This document shows positions 36,009 through 44,663 of a DNA stretch of 64,000 nucleotides, piece after piece. Each line of letters opens with the position of its first letter. Within the stretch, counting starts at the first letter, position 1. The translations under genes and the position numbers were made by a program. Under the pieces are notes generated by a model. The model searched no databases, was not told the DNA's origin, and worked only from the letters and a program-made list of their open reading frames with translations. This DNA comes from Cellvibrio fontiphilus (lineage in GTDB: Bacteria > Pseudomonadota > Gammaproteobacteria > Pseudomonadales > Cellvibrionaceae): assembly GCF_035317345.1 (NCBI RefSeq), contig NZ_JAYKTU010000007.1; one strand, 5' to 3'.

Positions 36009-37841
36009 ATGACTGAAGTGTTAAAAACTGATCCGCGACTTGTTGAAATTACTGAGCGAATTATCGCTCGGAGCCGTGACGCACGTGCCGCCTATCTTGC
36101 GCGCGTAAATCGCTTCCGCAATACGGGGCCGGCTCGACATCACTTGGGTTGTGCAAACCTTGCCCATGGTTTTGCTGCCTGTAATAGCGAAGATAAGGCG
36201 GCCTTAGCAGAGGGGCAGGCTCCTAACCTCGGGGTAGTAAGTGCCTACAACGAAATGCTATCCGCTCACGTTCCATACGGTGAGTACCTTGAGCCAATCA
36301 AGGTTGCCGCTAAAGAGATGGGCATGACTGCGCAAATGGCGGGTGGTGTGCCAGCCATGTGCGATGGTGTTACCCAAGGTTTCCCAGGCATGGAAATGTC
36401 ACTGTTCAGTCGCGACGTAATTGCCATGAGCACAGCGATTGCGCTGTCGCATGATATGTTTGATGGGGCAATGTGCTTGGGCGTATGCGATAAGATTGTC
36501 CCTGGTTTAATGATTGGTGCGCTGTCATTTGGTCAGCTTCCCATCGTTTTTATCCCGGCAGGGCCTATGACGCCTGGTTTATCAAATGCTGAAAAAGCCA
36601 AGGCGCGTCAATTGTTCGCAGAGGGTAAGGTAGGGCGCAAAGAGCTTTTAGCGGCCGAGAGTGCCTCGTATCACAGTGCCGGGACTTGTACTTTTTACGG
36701 TACCGCCAATACCAATCAGATGCTAATGGAAATCATGGGGATGCATCTCCCGGGTAGTACATTTATCAATCCCTATACCCCTATGCGCGATGCGCTGACC
36801 CGCGCCCACGTACATCAGCTGGCTCGCATTACGCAGCTGGAAAACCGCGTTACTTTGTCCGACATAGTCAGCGAAAAGTCGGTGGTCAATGGTATTGTCG
36901 GCCTCATGGCGACAGGAGGATCCACTAACCATGCCATGCATATTGTGGCGATCGCGCGTGCAGCTGGTGTTATTATCGATTGGCAGGATTTGTCTGACAT
37001 TTCGGATATAATCCCCCTCATGTGTCGTATATATCCCAACGGACTGGCGGATGTTAACCGCTTTCAGGCGGTGGGCGGTATGGGTTTCCTGATCCGCGAA
37101 TTGCGTGCGGCCGGATTGTTGCATGATGACGTGAAAACCATCATGGGGGCTGAGGGTGGTATGTCCCATTACACCAAGGAACCTTTCCTTGAAAATGGTG
37201 AATTGGTTTGGAGGGATGCTGTAGCTGAAAGTCTCGATGACTCAGTGTTACGTCCCGCCGGTAAACCTTTTGCCTCAGAGGGTGGTTTGCGCCTGTTGAA
37301 AGGAAATGTCGGGCGTTCGGTAATCAAAATTTCAGCGGTTAAACCTGAGCATCGCAAAGTAACTGCGCCGGCGATGGTTTTTCACAGCCAAGAGGAGATG
37401 CAATCTGCATTCAAACGCGGTGAGTTGGAGAAAGATTTTATCGCCGTAGTGCGCTTTCAAGGTCCCAAGGCTTGCGGTATGCCGGAACTGCATAAATTGA
37501 CTCCACCTTTGGGGGTGCTTCAGGATCGCGGTTTTAAAGTCGCATTGGTGACAGATGGTCGTATGTCTGGCGCCTCTGGTAAGATTCCTGCCGCCATTCA
37601 TATGACCCCTGAAGCTTTGGATAATGGTGTGATTGGTCTGATTCAAACTGGCGATATGATGGAGCTGGATGCCGAGGCTGGTACCTTGAAGTTATTAGTG
37701 CCCGATGACGAATTGGCCAAGCGTCAACCGGCGCAATGTGATTTGACCAACGTCCATTATGGAATGGGACGTGAACTCTTCGCTCCCTTCCGCGCTGCAG
37801 TGGGCTTGGCAGAAGAAGGGGCTACAGTGTTTAACTGGTAA
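36009..37841 (+). CDS. edd: 6-phosphogluconate dehydratase
   Basis: Edd dehydrates 6-phosphogluconate to KDPG, the first committed step of the Entner-Doudoroff pathway. The 610-residue protein belongs to the IlvD/Edd family and shows PAMCDGVTQG and GAMCLGVCDKIVPG, each with a cluster-ligand cysteine, plus GTCTFYGTANTNQM; the cysteines bind an iron-sulfur cluster. VTDGRMSGASGKIPAAIH is the C-terminal signature. A terminator follows, separating it from zwf. Confidence 0.96.
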   Translation: MTEVLKTDPRLVEITERIIARSRDARAAYLARVNRFRNTGPARHHLGCANLAHGFAACNSEDKAALAEGQAPNLGVVSAYNEMLSAHVPYGEYLEPIKVAAKEMGMTAQMAGGVPAMCDGVTQGFPGMEMSLFSRDVIAMSTAIALSHDMFDGAMCLGVCDKIVPGLMIGALSFGQLPIVFIPAGPMTPGLSNAEKAKARQLFAEGKVGRKELLAAESASYHSAGTCTFYGTANTNQMLMEIMGMHLPGSTFINPYTPMRDALTRAHVHQLARITQLENRVTLSDIVSEKSVVNGIVGLMATGGSTNHAMHIVAIARAAGVIIDWQDLSDISDIIPLMCRIYPNGLADVNRFQAVGGMGFLIRELRAAGLLHDDVKTIMGAEGGMSHYTKEPFLENGELVWRDAVAESLDDSVLRPAGKPFASEGGLRLLKGNVGRSVIKISAVKPEHRKVTAPAMVFHSQEEMQSAFKRGELEKDFIAVVRFQGPKACGMPELHKLTPPLGVLQDRGFKVALVTDGRMSGASGKIPAAIHMTPEALDNGVIGLIQTGDMMELDAEAGTLKLLVPDDELAKRQPAQCDLTNVHYGMGRELFAPFRAAVGLAEEGATVFNW

Positions 37842-37856
37842 GCTGTTAAGCATCCC

Positions 37857-37888
37857 AACCCCGAACTTGCGTTCGGGGTTATTGTTTT
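37857..37888 (+). terminator. Intrinsic terminator between edd and zwf
   Basis: A perfect 10-base stem (AACCCCGAAC at 37857-37866, GTTCGGGGTT at 37871-37880) with loop TTGC is followed by ATTGTTTT. It implies a separate promoter for zwf. Confidence 0.85.
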
Positions 37889-37961
37889 AAAAACCTGCTG
37901 GAAAGCAACAAATATTTTTGTACTCATACACTGTCCAGATTTATAAACAGGATTACCCCTC

Positions 37962-39449
37962 ATGCTCGAAGCGTTTGATTTTGTTATTTTTGGAGGCGCT
38001 GGCGACTTGGCTTTGCGCAAGTTAATTCCAGGTTTATACCGCGCTCATCGCGAGGGTTCCCTTCCGCTCAATGCGCGTATTATTCCGACATGTCGCAATA
38101 CCCAAATGGTTGCTGAATACAAAGACAAAGTGCGTGCAGCGGCTGAGAAACACCTCAATGCAGACGAATTTGTTGCGTCTGATTGGGAAAGTTTTGCAGG
38201 GCGTTTGTTTCCGGTGTTTGTGGATATAGGAACAAAAGATGAGCACTGGGATGCTTTAGCGCAATTATTGAACAGCGGTGGTAATGCCCAGCGAGTTTTC
38301 TATCTGTCTACACCTCCATCGGTATTTAGTATTTGTTGTAAGCACTTGCATGAAACTGGATTGATTACCGACAAAGCTCGTGTTGTTGTAGAGAAACCTT
38401 TGGGTTACGACGCAAAAACAGCGGAAGAAATTAATAGTCAGATCGCTGAATACTTTAACGAAGAAGCAATTTTCCGTATTGATCATTATCTTGGTAAAGA
38501 AACAGTACAGAACCTCCTTGCTCTACGTTTTGCCAATGGTATGTTTGAGCATCTATGGGACGCAAAATCCATTGATCATGTACAAATCAGTATTTCTGAA
38601 ACTGTGGGTCTTGAAGGACGTGCCAGTTTCTATGACGGCGCCGGCGCGTTGCGCGATATGGTTCAGAATCATATTTTGCAATTGCTTTGTTTGGTGGCTA
38701 TGGAGTCTCCCAACAAGATGACGGCCGAACGTATCCGTGCCGAAAAACTAAAAGTACTGGAAAGTTTGCGCCCGCTGACTGGCAACACTGTCAAGTACAA
38801 TACAGTGCGTGGCCAGTATGTGGCAGGTGAAATGGATGGCAAAATGGTTCCAGGTTATTTGGAAGAGCTGGGGCAACCAAGCAACACCGAAACCTTTGTT
38901 GCTATCCGGGCTTACATCGATAATTCTCGTTGGGCAAACGTACCTTTTTATTTACGTACCGGTAAACGCATGAAGCAGCGTTTTGCTGAAATTGTTATCC
39001 AGTACAAAGATGTTGCTCATCGTGTGTATCCCGAATCTGCTGGTGCAGCAACACCAAACCGTTTGATTATTCGTCTTCAGCCAGAGGAGAGTATCAAGAT
39101 CATTATGGTTTCCAAGGATTTGGAAAAACATGAGACCCATCTGCGCCCCGTAGTGCTCAACTTGAATTTTGCCGACACCTATAAAGATTTCTATTCAGAC
39201 GCCTACAAACGTTTGATGCTCGATGCAGCGGCGGGCGATGCTAGTTTGTTTATTCATCGTGCAGAAGTTGCAGCTGCATGGTCTTGGATTGATCCAATAA
39301 TCGAAGCTTGGCAACGTCCTGAAAACAAACCCCATGGCTATATGGCCGGTAGCTGGGGACCACAGGCTTCAGCACAGCTAATGGCGAGTGATCGTCGTCG
39401 CTGGTTCTCGATTGATGAAGTTCTCTCGGGGGCAGATCAGGAATGGTAA
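37962..39449 (+). CDS. zwf: Glucose-6-phosphate 1-dehydrogenase
   Basis: Zwf oxidises glucose 6-phosphate to 6-phosphogluconolactone and produces NAD(P)H. The 495-residue protein has the nucleotide-binding FGGAGDLALRKL near the start, the substrate site FRIDHYLGKETVQN near residue 170 and EKPLGYD just before it. Length equals the usual 490-500. Its end overlaps the pgl start by 7 bases, so the two enzymes acting in sequence are translationally coupled. Confidence 0.97.
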   Translation: MLEAFDFVIFGGAGDLALRKLIPGLYRAHREGSLPLNARIIPTCRNTQMVAEYKDKVRAAAEKHLNADEFVASDWESFAGRLFPVFVDIGTKDEHWDALAQLLNSGGNAQRVFYLSTPPSVFSICCKHLHETGLITDKARVVVEKPLGYDAKTAEEINSQIAEYFNEEAIFRIDHYLGKETVQNLLALRFANGMFEHLWDAKSIDHVQISISETVGLEGRASFYDGAGALRDMVQNHILQLLCLVAMESPNKMTAERIRAEKLKVLESLRPLTGNTVKYNTVRGQYVAGEMDGKMVPGYLEELGQPSNTETFVAIRAYIDNSRWANVPFYLRTGKRMKQRFAEIVIQYKDVAHRVYPESAGAATPNRLIIRLQPEESIKIIMVSKDLEKHETHLRPVVLNLNFADTYKDFYSDAYKRLMLDAAAGDASLFIHRAEVAAAWSWIDPIIEAWQRPENKPHGYMAGSWGPQASAQLMASDRRRWFSIDEVLSGADQEW

Positions 39450-40153
39450 CCGAACGTTTATTTGAAAACCGCGCAGAGATGATCGCCGCTTTACAGGCAG
39501 AGTGTGAGGTTGCTCTGCGTACAGCGGTTGAGGAGCGCGGTGAGGCCACCTTCATGGTGTCAGGTGGAAGTACACCAGAACCGCTCTACAAAGCATTAAG
39601 CCAAGTTGATTTGCCTTGGGAATCTGTCTACGTTGCGTTGGTGGATGAGCGCTGGGTTGATTTTGAGCACGACAAAAGTAATGAGGCTTTTACGGTAAAA
39701 CATCTGATCCAAAATAAAGCAGCTGTTGCGAATCTGGTAGGGATGAAGAATTCTGCAGAGACGGCAGTCCAAGGCTTGGATGATTGTGAAAGTGCTTACC
39801 AGCAATTGGCACAGCCATTTGATATCACTATTCTCGGTATGGGCCCAGACGGTCACACAGCGTCACTTTTTCCGCACGCCAAAGGGCTTGCTGATGCATT
39901 AATGCCGGATTCTGAACAGCTGTGTGCGGCAATTATCGCCAACCAAAGCGAAGTGACAGGTGCTATTACCGAGCGAATGAGCTTAACGCTCTCTGGTTTG
40001 TTGCGCTCAAAAGTGTTGGTGTTGCTAATTACGGGCGATGAAAAGCTTGCCGTATTGCGTGCAGCACAGGCTGGAAATGATGTCAGCGAGATGCCTATTC
40101 GTGCTGTTTTACAACAGCAACAGGTGCCCGTTGTAGTCTATTGGGCGCCTTAA
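39443..40153 (+). CDS. pgl: 6-phosphogluconolactonase (DevB/SOL type)
   Basis: Pgl hydrolyses 6-phosphogluconolactone made by Zwf to 6-phosphogluconate, the Edd substrate. The 236-residue protein is of the DevB/SOL family, with FMVSGGSTPEPLYKAL, ALVDERWV and ILGMGPDGHTASLFP. The ATG lies within the last codons of zwf (7-base overlap). eda follows about 67 bases later. Confidence 0.95.
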   Translation: MVTERLFENRAEMIAALQAECEVALRTAVEERGEATFMVSGGSTPEPLYKALSQVDLPWESVYVALVDERWVDFEHDKSNEAFTVKHLIQNKAAVANLVGMKNSAETAVQGLDDCESAYQQLAQPFDITILGMGPDGHTASLFPHAKGLADALMPDSEQLCAAIIANQSEVTGAITERMSLTLSGLLRSKVLVLLITGDEKLAVLRAAQAGNDVSEMPIRAVLQQQQVPVVVYWAP

Positions 40154-40220
40154 TAGTTATTGGATTTTTTTTGTGGGCTTTAGGCCTTATGTTGAATTTT
40201 TTGAATTGAGGGGCATGCCA

Positions 40221-40853
40221 GTGGCTTTAACTATTGATCAAATCGTAAAGATAGCGCCAGTTGTACCCGTTATGGTGGTTGAGCGTATTGAGGATGCGGT
40301 GCCTTTGGCTACTGCACTTTATAATGGCGGCCTTAAAGTATTGGAAATCACCCTGCGTACTCCCTGTGCTCTTGATGCTATTACCGCCATGGTAGAGGCT
40401 TTGCCTGATGATGCGGTTATTGGAGCTGGCACCATTATTACTCCGGCTGATTTGGACAGAGCGGTAAAAGCGGGTTCAACATTTTTAGTAAGCCCGGGCA
40501 CCACTCCTGCATTGATTGAAGCGGCCAAGGCTTGCCCTGTGCCGCTATTGGCGGGTGTTGCTACACCAACTGAAGCCATGAATTTATATGTCCAAGGTTT
40601 TACTCACCAAAAATTCTTCCCGGCTGAAGCGGCAGGCGGCGTGCCAATGTTGAAGTCTATTGCCGGTCCTTTGCCTCAAATTACTTTCTGCCCAACAGGC
40701 GGTATCGACTTGGCAAAAGCGCCAAGTTATTTGGCGCTACCTAATGTGCACTGTGTAGGTGGCACATGGATGGCGCCGAAAGAACTGATGAAAGCCGGTC
40801 GCTGGGACGAAATTGAACGTCTCGCGCGTGAAGCAGCCAGCCTGCCACGTTAA
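40221..40853 (+). CDS. eda: KDPG aldolase (2-dehydro-3-deoxy-phosphogluconate aldolase)
   Basis: Eda splits KDPG into pyruvate and glyceraldehyde 3-phosphate and often also acts on 4-hydroxy-2-oxoglutarate. The protein has APVVPVMVVERIEDAVPLA, EITLRTP, GAGTI, the Schiff-base lysine in HQKFFPAEAAGG and FCPTGGI. The start is decided by spacing: GAGGGG at 40208-40213 lies 7 bases before the GTG at 40221 but only 1 base before the ATG at 40215. GTG is therefore preferred (210 residues; E. coli 213), though the ATG gives only two extra residues. Confidence 0.95.
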   Translation: MALTIDQIVKIAPVVPVMVVERIEDAVPLATALYNGGLKVLEITLRTPCALDAITAMVEALPDDAVIGAGTIITPADLDRAVKAGSTFLVSPGTTPALIEAAKACPVPLLAGVATPTEAMNLYVQGFTHQKFFPAEAAGGVPMLKSIAGPLPQITFCPTGGIDLAKAPSYLALPNVHCVGGTWMAPKELMKAGRWDEIERLAREAASLPR

Positions 40854-40867
40854 TTGATAATCCCCTG

Positions 40868-40898
40868 GGGGCGCATACATTGCGCCCCTGTGTTTTTT
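40868..40898 (+). terminator. Intrinsic terminator after eda
   Basis: GGGGCGCA (40868-40875) and TGCGCCCC (40881-40888) form a perfect 8-base stem with a 5-base loop, followed by TGTGTTTTTT. Confidence 0.85.
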
Positions 40899-40969
40899 AA
40901 TCCCGAGGATACAAGCGATTGTGTCCCTACAGCAAAAAGAATCAGCAAAGATTTATCTAGGAGAATGCA

Positions 40970-41977
40970 ATGACTATTAGAGTGGCAATTAACGGTTACG
41001 GTCGTATCGGTCGCAATGTTTTGCGTGCGTTGTATGAATCAGGCAAACGCGATCAAATCCAGATTGTTGGTATTAACGATTTGGGTGATGCTCATCTGAA
41101 CGCGCACCTCACCAAATACGACTCTGTTCATGGTGGTTTTAACGGTAGTGTAAAATTTGAAGGCGACACAATGTTCGTAAACGGTGATGCAATTCGTATT
41201 ACTGCCGAGCGTGACCCATCCAAATTGCCATGGGCAGAGTTGAATGTAGATGTGGTGTACGAATGTACCGGTATTTTCACTAGTAAAGAAAAAGCTGGTG
41301 CACATTTGGCTGCTGGCGCTAAAAAAGTGATCATCTCTGCACCCGGTACCGATGTAGATGCTACGGTTGTGTTCGGTGTTAACCATAATGTATTGAAGGC
41401 GACAGATACCATCATTTCTAACGCTTCCTGTACCACCAATTGTCTGGCACCAGTTGCCAAAGTATTGAATGATAACTTTGGTATCGTTCAAGGTTCCATG
41501 ACCACCATCCACTCCTACACCAATGACCAGGTTTTGTCTGACGTTTTCCACAAGGACATTTACCGCGCGCGCTCAGCTACCCAATCCATGATTCCAACCA
41601 CTACCGGTGCAGCCAAAGCTGTAGGTTTGGTATTGCCTGAGCTGAAAGGCAAGATGGACGGCATTTCAGTTCGTGTTCCTACTATTAACGTATCTTTGGT
41701 CGATTTGAACGTATTAGTAGAAAAAGACGTAAGCGTAGACTCTATTAATGCAGCGATGAAAAAGGCGGCAGAAACAGAAATGCCAGGCGTTTTAGCATTT
41801 GTTGACGAGCCTTTGGTATCCATTGATTTCAACCACAACCCACATTCTTCCAATTACGATTCACTGCAAACTAAAGTTTATGGCAAGTGGGTGAAAGTGC
41901 TGGCTTGGTACGATAACGAGTGGGGTTTCTCAAACCGCATGTTGGATAACACCATTGCATTGATGAATGCCAAATAA
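40970..41977 (+). CDS. gap: Glyceraldehyde-3-phosphate dehydrogenase, type I
   Basis: The enzyme converts the glyceraldehyde 3-phosphate released by Eda to 1,3-bisphosphoglycerate. The 335-residue protein has INGYGRIGRNVLRAL, the catalytic cysteine in SNASCTTNCLAPVAKVL, and the C-terminal WYDNEWGFSNRM. The INDLGD segment after the Rossmann strand keeps the aspartate typical of NAD-dependent enzymes. A good AGGAG ribosome site precedes it. pyk follows after 11 bases, indicating one transcript. A GGATACAA/TTGTGTCC inverted repeat (40908-40927) lies in its leader. Confidence 0.96.
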   Translation: MTIRVAINGYGRIGRNVLRALYESGKRDQIQIVGINDLGDAHLNAHLTKYDSVHGGFNGSVKFEGDTMFVNGDAIRITAERDPSKLPWAELNVDVVYECTGIFTSKEKAGAHLAAGAKKVIISAPGTDVDATVVFGVNHNVLKATDTIISNASCTTNCLAPVAKVLNDNFGIVQGSMTTIHSYTNDQVLSDVFHKDIYRARSATQSMIPTTTGAAKAVGLVLPELKGKMDGISVRVPTINVSLVDLNVLVEKDVSVDSINAAMKKAAETEMPGVLAFVDEPLVSIDFNHNPHSSNYDSLQTKVYGKWVKVLAWYDNEWGFSNRMLDNTIALMNAK

Positions 41978-41988
41978 GAGAGTCTGCT

Positions 41989-43425
41989 ATGTTAAGACGT
42001 ACCAAAATCGTAAGTACTCTTGGTCCGGCATCCGAGTCGCCAGAAGTACTTGAGAAACTTATTCTGGCTGGCGTAAACGTAGTTCGTTTGAATTTCTCGC
42101 ACGGTTCACCGGAAGATCACAAACGTCGCGCCGAAACCGTCCGTGCTTTGGCTGCCAAGCACAACCGTTTTGTAGCGGTATTGGGTGATCTGCAAGGCCC
42201 CAAAATTCGCGTTGCACGTTTCGCCGAAGGTAAGATTTACCTGAAAGTAGGGGACAAATTTGTACTGGATGCCAGTCTTGAGCGAGATGTTGGCAATCAG
42301 GATCAAGTGGGTATCGACTACAAAGAACTCCCAAATGACTGCAAGCCTGGCGATGTGTTGTTGTTGGATGATGGGCGTGTAGTTTTGCAAGTGGACAAGA
42401 TTGATGGTCCGCGCATTTATACCACCACCAAAGTGGCTGGTCCTTTGTCAAACAACAAGGGTATTAATCGTCAGGGTGGGGGTTTAACTGCGCCGGCGTT
42501 GACTGATAAAGATATAGCAGATATCAAAACTGCAGCTGAAATCGACGTGGATTATCTTGCCGTTTCTTTCCCGCGCTCCGCAGAGGATATGAACTACGCG
42601 CGCAAGCTGATGTTGGAAGCAGGTGGTCGAGCAGGACTTGTTTCCAAGGTCGAGCGTGCTGAAGCTGTCGCCGACGATGAAACACTGGATGATATCATCC
42701 GAGCCAGCGATGCTGTTATGGTGGCTCGTGGTGATCTGGGCGTAGAGATTGGGGATGCAGCTTTGATTGGCGTGCAAAAGCGCATTATTGCGCGTTCACG
42801 TGCGCTTAACAAAGTGGTCATCACCGCTACCCAGATGATGGAATCGATGATCAATAGCCCGCTTCCTACCCGCGCTGAAGTGTTCGACGTTGCTAACGCC
42901 GTTCTTGATGGCACCGATGCTGTGATGCTTTCTGCAGAGACTGCTGCTGGTAATTTTCCAGTGGAAACAGTGGAGGCAATGGTGCGTATCATTCTTGGTG
43001 CTGAAAAGCATCCTACGGCTAGTTTTGATAACTATCGTATGGATCAAGCCTTCACCACGGTTGATGAGTCGATTGCTCTTGCTTCCATGTTTACCGCCAA
43101 CCACCTGGATGGCGTCAAAGCGATTATTTCCTTCACTGAATCAGGCAGTACACCACGCTTGATGTCTCGTGTGGGTTCGCAACTGCCAATATTTGCGTTC
43201 TCTCGTCATGTTGGCACCCAGCGTAAAATGGCTTTGTATCGTGGGGTTCAGCCAATTGCTTTTGATACCGACAGCACACCTTGCGCCGCAGATTTTACTC
43301 GCGCTATAAATTTGCTTAAGGCCCAGGGCGGTTTATCTGTGGGGGATCTTGTGATTGTTTCCAGTGGCGATACTAATTTGTTAGGCGGAACTAACACCAT
43401 GAAAATCCTGCGTGTAGAGGATTAA
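41989..43425 (+). CDS. pyk: Pyruvate kinase
   Basis: Pyruvate kinase transfers phosphate from phosphoenolpyruvate to ADP. The 478-residue protein fits the PykA (type II) length and has RTKIVSTLGPAS, NFSHGSPEDHKRRAE, the metal-binding VARGDLGVEIG, and MMESMINSPLPTRAEVFDVANAVLDG with the catalytic region. The C-terminal regulatory domain ends near residue 478. It sits 11 bases after gap and is closed by a strong terminator. Confidence 0.96.
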   Translation: MLRRTKIVSTLGPASESPEVLEKLILAGVNVVRLNFSHGSPEDHKRRAETVRALAAKHNRFVAVLGDLQGPKIRVARFAEGKIYLKVGDKFVLDASLERDVGNQDQVGIDYKELPNDCKPGDVLLLDDGRVVLQVDKIDGPRIYTTTKVAGPLSNNKGINRQGGGLTAPALTDKDIADIKTAAEIDVDYLAVSFPRSAEDMNYARKLMLEAGGRAGLVSKVERAEAVADDETLDDIIRASDAVMVARGDLGVEIGDAALIGVQKRIIARSRALNKVVITATQMMESMINSPLPTRAEVFDVANAVLDGTDAVMLSAETAAGNFPVETVEAMVRIILGAEKHPTASFDNYRMDQAFTTVDESIALASMFTANHLDGVKAIISFTESGSTPRLMSRVGSQLPIFAFSRHVGTQRKMALYRGVQPIAFDTDSTPCAADFTRAINLLKAQGGLSVGDLVIVSSGDTNLLGGTNTMKILRVED

Positions 43426-43440
43426 TTTTTTTGGTGCTCA

Positions 43441-43471
43441 AAAAAACGGCAGCTTGGCTGCCGTTTTTTTT
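43441..43471 (+). terminator. Intrinsic terminator after pyk
   Basis: CGGCAGC (43447-43453) and GCTGCCG (43457-43463) with loop TTG, flanked by six A's on the left and eight T's on the right. Confidence 0.9.
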
Positions 43472-43501
43472 GTCCGTAATTTATTGCAGAGGGTAAAAAT
43501 T

Positions 43502-44314
43502 ATGCTGCGTTTTGAACTCGGTGTTTATTTGCTTTTTCTGGTTGCTTCACCTGTTGCAGCGCTGGAGTTGCGTGGCAATTGGCAGCAGGGTGGGGTGATT
43601 ATCGGAAAGCTGGCCGAGGGTCAGCAGATTGAGTATCGCGGTAAAAAATTACAGCTTTCTCCCCAAAATGAATTTGTGATTGGCTTGGGGCGTGATGCTG
43701 TGAAAGAAGCGACGTTAACGGTGTTGGATCAGCAGGGCAAGCGGATCGATTACAAATATCAAGTCAAGCAACGACAATATAATATCCAGAGGGTAACTGG
43801 TGTGCCGCAGCAAACTGTAGAGCCAGATCCAGATCAAGTAGAGCGGGCCAAGCAGGAAGCCAAAATGGCTGCCGATGCGCGTAAGAGCGATCTGTCATTG
43901 CCTTTTTTTGCGCAGAAGTTTGTCTGGCCATTAACCGGGCCCATCACTGGTGTGTATGGCAGTCAAAGAGTCTATAACGGAGTTCCAAATTCACCGCATT
44001 ACGGTGTAGATATTGCTCGCCCAGTTGGTACGCTGATGAAGGCGCCGGCAGGTGGGGTTGTGACCTTGGTACATAAGGATATGTTTTTTTCAGGCGGCAC
44101 CTTGATTGTCGATCATGGACATGGGCTTTCTTCTACCTTTATTCATCTCAGTGAAGTTCTTGTAAAAGAGGGGGATGAAATAGCTCAAGGGCAGGTTATC
44201 GCCAAAGTGGGTAAAACTGGTCGTGCAACTGGCCCACATTTGGATTGGAGAATGAATTGGTTTGAAGAGCGAATTGATCCGCAGCTATTGGTTGGCGCCA
44301 TGTCTGGCGAGTGA
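43502..44314 (+). CDS. M23 (LytM) family protein with altered zinc motif
   Basis: The 270-residue protein has a signal peptide (ELGVYLLFLVASPVAA), an N-terminal beta-rich region, and a C-terminal LytM/M23 domain (about 150-268). M23 enzymes cut peptidoglycan peptide bridges or, when inactive, activate amidases. The first ligand motif HYGVD (H166, D170) is intact. The usual second motif HLH reads HLD here (H246-L-D248), so the last histidine ligand is replaced by aspartate. Activity is therefore uncertain. The start at 43502 has a GAGGG ribosome site. Confidence 0.88.
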   Translation: MLRFELGVYLLFLVASPVAALELRGNWQQGGVIIGKLAEGQQIEYRGKKLQLSPQNEFVIGLGRDAVKEATLTVLDQQGKRIDYKYQVKQRQYNIQRVTGVPQQTVEPDPDQVERAKQEAKMAADARKSDLSLPFFAQKFVWPLTGPITGVYGSQRVYNGVPNSPHYGVDIARPVGTLMKAPAGGVVTLVHKDMFFSGGTLIVDHGHGLSSTFIHLSEVLVKEGDEIAQGQVIAKVGKTGRATGPHLDWRMNWFEERIDPQLLVGAMSGE

Positions 44315-44429
44315 CGGTCTTGTTGCCGCTTGAATGCCTAATTGTTGCAATAGCCGGAGGCTCTAGAGACAGGTCAGCAAGAGGCAGTGTAAGATACGGC
44401 CCCCGAATGCCCATCGCGACCTTGAGATC

Positions 44430-44624
44430 ATGATAGATAAAAAGTTACTGAGTATTTTGGTTTGTCCGGTCAGCAAAAGCGAGCTTGAGTACAAGCCAGA
44501 GCGGCAAGAACTCATCAGCTGGCAGAGTGGTCTAGCTTACCCAATACGCGACGGTATCCCCGTGATGCTAGAGCATGAAGCGCGCAAATTGAGTGCAGAA
44601 GAAATCGAACAACATCAGGCTTGA
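44430..44624 (+). CDS. Trm112/YcaR family protein
   Basis: This 64-residue protein matches the bacterial Trm112-like family (YcaR in E. coli), with LLSILVCPVSKSELEY, then a QELISWQSGLAYPIRDGIPVMLEHEAR signature. Eukaryotic and archaeal Trm112 activate methyltransferases; the bacterial role is unsettled. The zinc-knuckle pattern is degenerate: the first pair reads CPVS and the downstream cysteine is also absent, so it probably does not bind zinc. alaS starts 39 bases later. Confidence 0.9.
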   Translation: MIDKKLLSILVCPVSKSELEYKPERQELISWQSGLAYPIRDGIPVMLEHEARKLSAEEIEQHQA

Positions 44625-44663
44625 TGGCACTGGTTGCTTATATAGACATTTATTGGAATCGTT

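Noticed and set aside
34150..40969. HexR-type operators (TGTAAT...ATTACA) near the Entner-Doudoroff genes
   Set aside because: I scanned the intergenic gaps by eye and found no convincing match; only weaker palindromes are present.
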